Assembly: GCA_907165065.1 (NCBI GenBank)
Contig: OU015524.1
Location: 41,111,295-41,175,294, forward strand
DNA: 64,000 bases
Direction of reading: 5' to 3'
From: Caprimulgus europaeus
Taxonomy: Eukaryota; Chordata; Aves; Caprimulgiformes; Caprimulgidae
The translations under genes and the position numbers were made by a program. Every line of letters starts with the position of its first letter. Within the stretch, counting starts at the first letter, position 1. This document shows positions 56,401 through 64,000 of the stretch, in pieces. The notes below the pieces were generated by a model. The model was not told where the DNA came from. It saw nothing but the letters and a program-made list of their open reading frames with translations, and did not search any database.

Positions 56401-59160
56401 AGAGCCTCCCAGAACTAGAGACATTCAAGTTGAAGATATAAAACTAATTCTTCACCTTTGTACCGAATTTCACACCCTCTCTTTTGCGTGCATAACCAGC
56501 ATTAATCTGATTTTTTAAAATTTTGACAGTGTTACTTGTTTACATTGAAAAATTAAACAACCATACTTCATTGTAGTAGTATCTTCTTCAATTATTTTGT
56601 ACTTTGGAATAAGTAATGAGAAACCTAATGAATCTCTAAGCATTCCTTCAATAAATTGTCTTTAAATGGAGAAATACATTATTTGTCCCAGAATGATAGT
56701 TTTAAATGGAAATAAACATCTCCAATTATCACTGTGACAATGAAAAATAAAATAGCAGTGAGACTAAGAACTTTTATCTGCACATTTTACCTTGAAAATA
56801 GGCATCAAAACAAAACACCACTTCCCAAATGAAATAATTTTCTTATATTAAAACCTGGATAACAATTATTCTATCTTAAAATACTGTTCTTTGAGATTGC
56901 TGTTTTCACAAAAACATTCTAACTTAAACCAAACCTAAGGACAAAACAAATTACATGAAAACGCTGACTGTCCTAATATCAGCGAGACAGGTATTGTACA
57001 TTTCTGCATTATTTCCACAGTGCTGTACTTCAATTGCCACAGTGCTCCATAAAAGAAATAACAGATTTTGAGCTGGAAATGACACAAGTGTGTAACAACC
57101 CAACAGACGTTCAGGACCCTCAAGTCTTTTGGTAAGCCATTGCAGAGAATAACAGAGACTTATTTTTAATTTATTTATGGAAGACAGGAAGTTTTGGAGT
57201 TAAAGCATAGGGCTTGAATTAAAAGCTCCGCTTTCTGTTCTGACCGTTCTACAGATTTCTTCTCTGACCTTAAAGAACCTCTCTGTGCCTCAGTTTCCTT
57301 GCCTGATAGGAGAAAACTAGAAAAATTAAAAGCAAAACAAAAAACACCCAGCAGCTAAACAGTGAAAGACCTCTAACCAGCTTCGGAGCTACTGTTAATG
57401 ATGCCTCCTTGACTGGTCATAGCCTAATTTTGTACACAGAACAATAGAAATATTTTTCTTATACCTGCCCAGAGAACATGTGTGTTTCACATCCTTCTTC
57501 TGTCTTCTATATAGTGTATAGTGTACCACTATACAGTAGGCAAATCTGTTGACCACTAGCAGAAATAGTAAAGAAGCTGTGGTCCAGAACCTCTGGACTC
57601 ATAATTCCTAGACATTTGGCCTCCTCACAGCTTTCTGACAATCCCAGCTGTTGGGCGGCAAAATGTGCAAGGAGAAAGTTTCATTGCCAGTGGCATTTAT
57701 GCTACCCCTTGAAAATAAGCAATCCTCAACCTGTTTTACTATTAAAATTGTTTATTAAAACAGTATTTCAAGTTTTATCTAACAGAATTGTTGCCAGTCA
57801 TAAAAAGCTTAATGAGAATGCTACTAATGAAATGAACGTTCACTCCTCATTGCAACCAAAATAATCCCACCAAAACCAGTGAATAATTATTTTCTGGTAA
57901 AAACTATTAATGTCTCTTCCAAAGGAAGGGAAGAGTATTAACATTTTTAAACTAAGCAATTGTCAGATAGATGTTTTATAAGTAACCTGGACGACAACTT
58001 TTTTCGGCTAACTCTACCTCAATTGATTTGCAAAACCTGGAAAACTTCAACAGTATTTGGGCATTGCTGATCTCACCAAAGCCTGTGTGAATGCTTTTAG
58101 ATTTCTGTATGGTTGAGAGAAACTTTAAGATGAATTTGACCTTTTTTTACACCAGGTTTTAATCTTTGCTAATGTTCTAGTACTAGTAAAGAAATGTACA
58201 CACACACAATGTGGTAGCATTCCTTGTTATGCAAATTGGCACAAACTACCTCCCTTACTTAAAAGTTATTTAAAAAAAATAGGAACAGGCTGCTCCTATA
58301 TACTTGCCAGTACTTAACAATTTGACAGAATTGTCTAGCTTATTTTTACCTCAGACAAGTTCTGTTCTGAAAAGGGTTCTAAATATAAGCTGAGTTCAGG
58401 GTGATAGGAACAGTTAATTTTAAGGTTAGCTTGCCAAAATTCACCAAAATTCCCCTATCTGCAGCAAACTAACAAGGTCACATCTTTGTTAAACAAAACT
58501 AAAAAAAAAACCCAAAAACCACAACAGCAGGAAAAAAAAATAGCTTTAAGGAAAGGAAAAAAGTGCTATATGACAAATTAAACCTTCCCTTTAACCCAAA
58601 ACAAACACTTTGTCTTTCCCCTCATTTTTCATAAAACAAAGAAAAGAAAGTTTTGCATGAGCCTAATTTTGTTAAAGAGACTAACTTAGATTTCAGGTTG
58701 TAAACCCACACAGAGATTTAGTGTGTTTGGACTGTTTCATTTTGCAGGAGAAGTTGAATAATCTTTGAGTCTCTGACCAGATGGTAAGGACAGTTACATG
58801 GAGGACAGGATGACTGTGCCTGCATATTTGCCTTTTCCTATATGCTGGGTGGAATAGTGTTATCACCAAAACATTGACATAATTAATTTCAAATAGCCTG
58901 TTGTGTTTAGATTCAGGCAACATGCTGGAGTGTGAGAGCAGTAGAGTCAAATACCATAAGAAGTAACAAAAACAGATTTTGGGTATTCAGATGAAAAATC
59001 AGTGGCACACAAATTGATCTTATTGGTGATACTGACTCATTCTGTCCAAAAACTTTTCTGAATCCATAACTACAAAATGCTTTTGGCATAAGTACCTGCT
59101 GACTTGAACCCAAATTCATATTAGGTATTTCCAAAGTTCATCGTTTCAATAAATAGCAAA

Positions 59161-59275
59161 CTTAAAAAAAAAAAAACAACAAACAAACAAACCACAAACA
59201 ACCCCAAACCCCCCAAAGAAACTAAAAAAACCCCAAAAAAAACAACCTGACAAAAAAAACCTCAAAAAAACCCCT
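59161..59275. repeat. A/C-rich simple sequence
   Basis: Irregular AAACAAACAAACAAACC and AAAAAAACCCC runs, of the same type as those at 18068-18115, 45668-45700, 46265-46310, 49965-50010 and 54728-54830. Confidence 0.9.
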
Positions 59276-61697
59276 TGACCAGTCTAATAGCCCTCTCCTC
59301 ACATCCAACAACACTCCATAGGACACAGCACACAGCAAACTATTTAATATGCACTATATTATACAGATGATTAACTACTTTGCTAATATAAGAGTAGATT
59401 ACCTAAAACTTTGCAGAATTTCCTCTTGCCTTATTTAGCTCTTGAAGGCCTAGTACTGTCTTTATGCTAACATGTGTATAATAAAAATAAAGACCCTACT
59501 TATAGAAATATCCTCCTATATTCTTCTCTGGATAACTGCTTTTGAATAAAATGGACTTTTTTGTTTATAAACCGTTGTCTCTAATGTTAATATTGTTACT
59601 GTTTAACTCATACAGCAATAACTATAATGCAATATACAGCTACTCTGCACACAGTCATTTAAACCCTTTAAAAAAATGCTTACCCGCTCCACCTTTCAAA
59701 GGCATATATACATAAAATAATTTAGTTACAAATCTTGAAGGTGTTTATCCATCAGGATTCAGATGAAATATCACTCACCTCCGTGTTCTTCCACATGGCA
59801 AGCATGTGAACAAATAAAGAGTTAAATTATGTATCTACCTGAATTTTATTCAGAACAATTACAATTTTTCCTTTTCCCTCCATGCCCTACACTGCAAATT
59901 CACTCTGAAAACCAAAATTTCAATATTTTAAAGTGTCAGCACCTCCAGTAAATTTTGAGAACTATTTATGTTCCATTTAGAAATAGTCACAATACATAAT
60001 TTTCCATTTTATTTCTAATTCTAGTTTCTTAATATTTTTGCAGTTTTTGAGAGGGCAGTGGCTGAGATAAGGAACAAAGTACTGTACACATTTCATCCAT
60101 GTAGTAGGTGTAATATTAAATAGAACAACATAGGATGGAAAAAAACCATGTATAAGATGAATAGATTTAAAGATCATTAATAATTTCCTCCTGGTAGAAT
60201 ATTTTCCAAATTAGTAAAAATCTTTAAGTTTCAAAATATTTTATGTAATCAATGTTCTTCTAGATTTTAAAGCAACAACACTGATTGTCAACTTGCAAAA
60301 CCCTCTGCTGGTTTTGCAGTACAATAATAAAATAGTCACCTTTTTGTTTTTCCTGTCCAGAGTATGTTAATAAATATTGAGATCACACATCCTTTAGCTA
60401 AGTCTCCAAGTTGAGAGACACAACCTGTCCACTCAAAGTACATAGCAATGAATTCTACTACTATATATGACAGCACTTTTATTGAATACATCGTAAAATA
60501 GTACACCATCAGTCAAAAACTAGACTAGCCCAACAGTTCAGTACTGCAGTGTTCCATACTCTGAAATGCATCAGTGAAACAGATGCAGAAATGGTTCCTT
60601 AACCACTAATAGAGTTGCTTTGGTAAAAGCCATAGCATAAAGCGAATAATCTAGCAGTATCACATTTTTGTTGGCATCGCTTATTTTGCTTGTGAACGCT
60701 GGAATAAGCAATACCAGTAAAAGTGAAGTGTTGAAATAATAAATGGTGTCTGTGCAAGGAATACTTTGCTCATGTTATAGAGGAAGTTGTAGAGAAGTGT
60801 CAAAGAGAAGTAGATCTGAAATTAACTCCACCCAAAGCCTACAATCAATACAAAGAGATCTGCTGAAATAATGTCTTAATTCTTCACTGTGAACAATGGA
60901 AAAAAAGGAGTGATAGGAAGTGGAAAATTTGAGAATACTCAATGGCTCTCCATGGAGGTCACGAGGATGAATGTGGCCTAAGAGTGCCGAGAGCCATTGA
61001 ATACTAACTACTACAAAGCTAGGCTTTCAAGAACCTGTGGTATTTGTCTATCAACACTACTAACAGCAAACAGGTTTGAAATTATCTTCTAAATTTCTTT
61101 GTCAGCTGCAAGAGGTTTTGGTTTGTTTTGTTTTAATTCTTATCTTAAACAAAGCTTTTAATAAGTATGCAGAAGATTTCAGAAATTTGGCTGGTAAAGT
61201 AACCTCACAAATTTTAAGATCAACTGACTTTGGAAAAGAGACCTCAATTTATTTTTCAGGTACACTGTTCCTACCTCTCTGTCAGCAGGGAACTGCTGAA
61301 TCCACAAAGGAATACCTTACACCACTCTAATAACTTTCAGTATACCACCAGTGGGCTTCTGAATATTTCCATATTTCTAAGTAGATAAAAGTACCCATAT
61401 TTCATGGTTCTGAAGGTATGCAAACTGGAAAAGAACAAAGGTCACAACACCTGGTAAAATCTACTAGCCAGCAGATGCCAGACGCACATCTTGGTTCTTA
61501 ACAAAAAGCATGCATTTTTGCTGAATATTTTTTATTAGATTCATACTAGCTAACATTATTTCTGATTCTAATCCAAGATCTTAAAAATCAGGTATTTGTT
61601 AGAAGTTAAGATACTAGGTTTATATCTTGGATTCTGTAAGACAGCAGCTCCCCTACCCAAGACATACATATATCTTGTTTATGTCCAAGAACCATAC

Positions 61698-61845
61698 CTT
61701 CTTTCGTAATTTTAGATCTTTGTTCTTCATCTGGAGGTTTGGGTGGGGGCCATACAGATGGAATTCTCCTTGGAAAGCTTCCTTCAATGTAATCTGATGA
61801 ATGTGTGGGTTGGCTAACTGCAGCCCAAGTATAAAGCTGGTCTTG
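61698..61845 (-). CDS. FMN2: FMN2 coding exon a (linker before the coiled coil)
   Basis: This 148-base exon encodes 49 residues plus one base: it starts [19 protein letters not shown], continues through a basic-proline stretch ([19 protein letters not shown]) and ends QRSKITKE. The acceptor is a CAATAG preceded by a run of 20 T (coding strand); the donor is G|GTATGG. It starts in phase 0 and ends with one base (G) that completes a GAG codon with the next exon, which supports the donor choice. There is no catalytic domain here; the region is expected to be a flexible N-terminal linker of formin-2. An alternative acceptor 28 bases further in (CTGCAG at 61818-61820) would give a shorter exon; I prefer the longer form because the open frame continues as DQLYTW up to the poly-T tract. 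Gene assignment rests on phase continuity with the FH1/FH2 exons. Confidence 0.85.
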
Positions 61846-64000
61846 CTATTGTTATTAAAAAAAAAAAAAAAAAAAAGGTTGAGAAATTCATATAGAAAGA
61901 CAAGCTCAAGACAACAAAGCCTTTGTTTTCAACACAAATAGCCCAATATTCACCCTTACAGCAAGGCAGACTTGTTTTTATGCGCTTCATCTCCTGACAA
62001 AGACTTAACATAAATCTATATTGAAATAATTTAATCTTTCAGTTTTGGAATTACCTCATTAAAAATAGAAAAATCTATTCTTTTAGTTATCTACAGCACA
62101 ATGAGATGCTAGAATACAGTTCAGCACTTTTTTTAACCATGAGGAACTCTTTGCCACTTCTTTCCCTAGAAAGATAACAGGTTCTGTCCATCATGACTTC
62201 TTTACATATAGCTAGTTTATAGTTAGAGAAAAATATTTCATACCTCATATGAACATACCTCAACCTTTTTACACCAAATGCACAAGCGACTAAAGGAAGC
62301 AGGATTATTTCAACATAAATTAAACCAAGACATTTATTCACTGCAACCCTGTTTTTGTCATTCATATTTCCATATTCATAGAAACACAGCTAAAAAGTGG
62401 TTTGCTTTTAGAATAAAATAAAAAATGAACAACACAATTCTCAATCCTCTAGGCTCAAAAACGATTATATCCTTATTACTCTATACCTTTGAGTTAGATT
62501 CACTTATTAAAAGTAGGAGACATCCAGACTGTTGAACACTACAGCAAATTTATGCTTTAAGTGAACAGGAAGATTTTAACTGATTACAATGAAAGTAGTT
62601 ATTCTTGTGATGCCCAGTGGTTTAATGTGCATGGTGGTGTTGGGTCAACAGTTGAACCTGATGATCTTCAAAGTCTTTTCCAACCTTAATGATTCTATAA
62701 TTCCATGAACATGGACACCTTGTGATGAAATCATTATAATATTGTAAACTCTATAGAGATGAATGCCAGCAGCTGCATGAGTAATATAGTAGTACAAAAC
62801 TGGAAAAAAACAATAATTTTACACAGATACTAAACAGAGAGACATGCAGGGGGAAGAACAAAAAAATTAACACTTTTAGGGGGGATAATGACTATTCCAT
62901 GTGACTAAGCTTCTGCACACCTGAAAATAATATTCTATTGAGAGCAACTTATTAGAACAGAAAAAAGCTCGTTCTAAAGTGAAAAGTGTTGCTTTAGAGA
63001 GGGTGCATCAAACAGTCAGGGTTAAAGGAAGCTCATTAGATCTTTCCAGCATGAAAAACACAGTAAAAATCCGTCCACAAACATGGATCTTAGATAAAGG
63101 TAAAAATAAACAGATAAAAAGCTTAATACAAAATCACATCAGGTTCTCCATATAGCCCTGAACTCGATCTTCTTTGAAAAGCCTCTCCTTTTCTCATTAC
63201 TGTGCTACTGAACATCCAAACAGGCTTGATTAATGCAGTTCTTTCAGTAACTTAGTACTTTCCCTTTGTCTAATTCCAGTTTTTTAGAAGACATGTATTT
63301 TGGGGTTTCTGCCTAACTTCCAGTACTGTACGTACTGTGTAAAAAAAAAGAAAATGTGCTGGATTTTGCCCTTTGTCTTGTTTCTGCACCATCCATATCA
63401 CAAAAACATAGAGGAAAATAAGATTAAAAAAAAATTATTGAGGCAAATTAGAACATATTTTTTTTTCCTCCCACTCTACTACCTTACATACTACTACCTT
63501 ACTTAGCTGGGTAAGCACAGTTGACTTTCAGTGGTAGTGATGTAGGGCAATAACACAGAACACAACAGGCTGTAGATAATATTGGCATAACATGAATAAG
63601 GAAGACAAGCAGTTAAACTGTTCCTGGACATGATATTTCACTATGTCATTTCTTGAAAGAAATAGTACAATCATTTAACAACAAATTTTTGAAGAATGAT
63701 AAGTCTACATGAATTAAGATGTATTAAAAAAAACTATGGTATGTCTCAGAATTATTGTTCAGATGGGATACATTATGAGAGTAATAAAATACTAAGTACC
63801 TATGGTCTTGCTGATAGAATTTACAGCATAGAAACCATGATCAGTTATAAATTAAGACATAACACAACTCTATAACCGACAACTAACCCAGCATGGGAGA
63901 TTTGTATATGAGTATAAAAGACAGTATTTTTTGTGAGAGTTTGGGGAGGGTTTTGTGTTTGTTTTGAGATTCTTTTCATTCACTATTCAACATAGAAAAG
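61846..64000 (-). other. FMN2 intron, partial, upstream of exon a
   Basis: Intronic sequence with no exon that I could find. It holds a 20-base poly-A run on the + strand just before exon a (61857-61876), which serves as the polypyrimidine tract on the gene strand, and a CR1 fragment at 62607-62706. Two open frames, 62087-62365 on the minus strand and 63300-63506 on the plus strand, have no recognisable domain and are low in complexity. Confidence 0.8.
62607..62706 (+). mobile_element. CR1 LINE 3' fragment
   Basis: About 100 bases, sense orientation: CAGTGGTTTAATGTGCATGG, GTTGGGTCAACAGTTGAACC, TGATGATCTTCAAAGTCTTT, TCCAACCTTAATGATTCTAT. It is more diverged than the copy at 22513 but shares its TGTGCA-GGTGGTG-TGGGT pattern. 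Confidence 0.85.

Larger units (their letters stand above)
55665..61697 (-). other. FMN2 intron between exons a and b
   Basis: About 6.0 kb of AT-rich intron. It contains an A/C-rich simple stretch at 59161-59275, a 13-base perfect inverted repeat at 56370-56400 and a weaker one at 57516-57534. I see no other gene or classified repeat. Confidence 0.85.

Noticed and set aside
57516-57534. 8-base inverted repeat GTATAGTG/CACTATAC
   Set aside because: Short and AT-rich; expected by chance in a window of this size.

Overview
The window is intronic-rich vertebrate DNA, almost certainly from a bird. It is AT-rich with long introns. The only interspersed repeats I can classify are CR1-type LINE 3' ends, four of them on the + strand, with the typical avian ending of a 'gattctgtgat' or 'gattctatgat' motif. 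I see no Alu, L1, B1/B2 or other mammalian repeats. I cannot name the species.

One gene explains all the coding sequence I can support: formin-2 (FMN2), an actin nucleator, on the minus strand and running across the whole window. Six exons join with consistent splice phases, in transcript order: 61845-61698, 55664-55603, 40472-38794, 37635-37491, 25308-25221 and 4552-4491. They encode a stretch before the coiled coil, the coiled coil, the giant proline-rich FH1 region and the first part of the FH2 domain (lasso, linker and start of the knob). The N-terminal exons lie beyond 64000. The rest of FH2 and the C-terminal Spire-binding tail lie before position 1. The complete introns are about 6.0, 15.1, 1.2, 12.2 and 20.7 kb.

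Outside the exons the DNA is ordinary intron with poly-A/T runs, A/C-rich or T/G-rich simple sequence, four CR1 fragments and a few local duplications. Three things stand out: a proline-coding minisatellite inside the FH1 exon (about 39070-39385), an orphan CpG island inside the largest intron (about 15330-15640), and several perfect inverted repeats. The many short open frames elsewhere look like chance frames; I found no second protein-coding gene and no RNA gene. I found nothing I would call a new biological system. The best leads are the CpG island and the homogenised FH1 repeat array.
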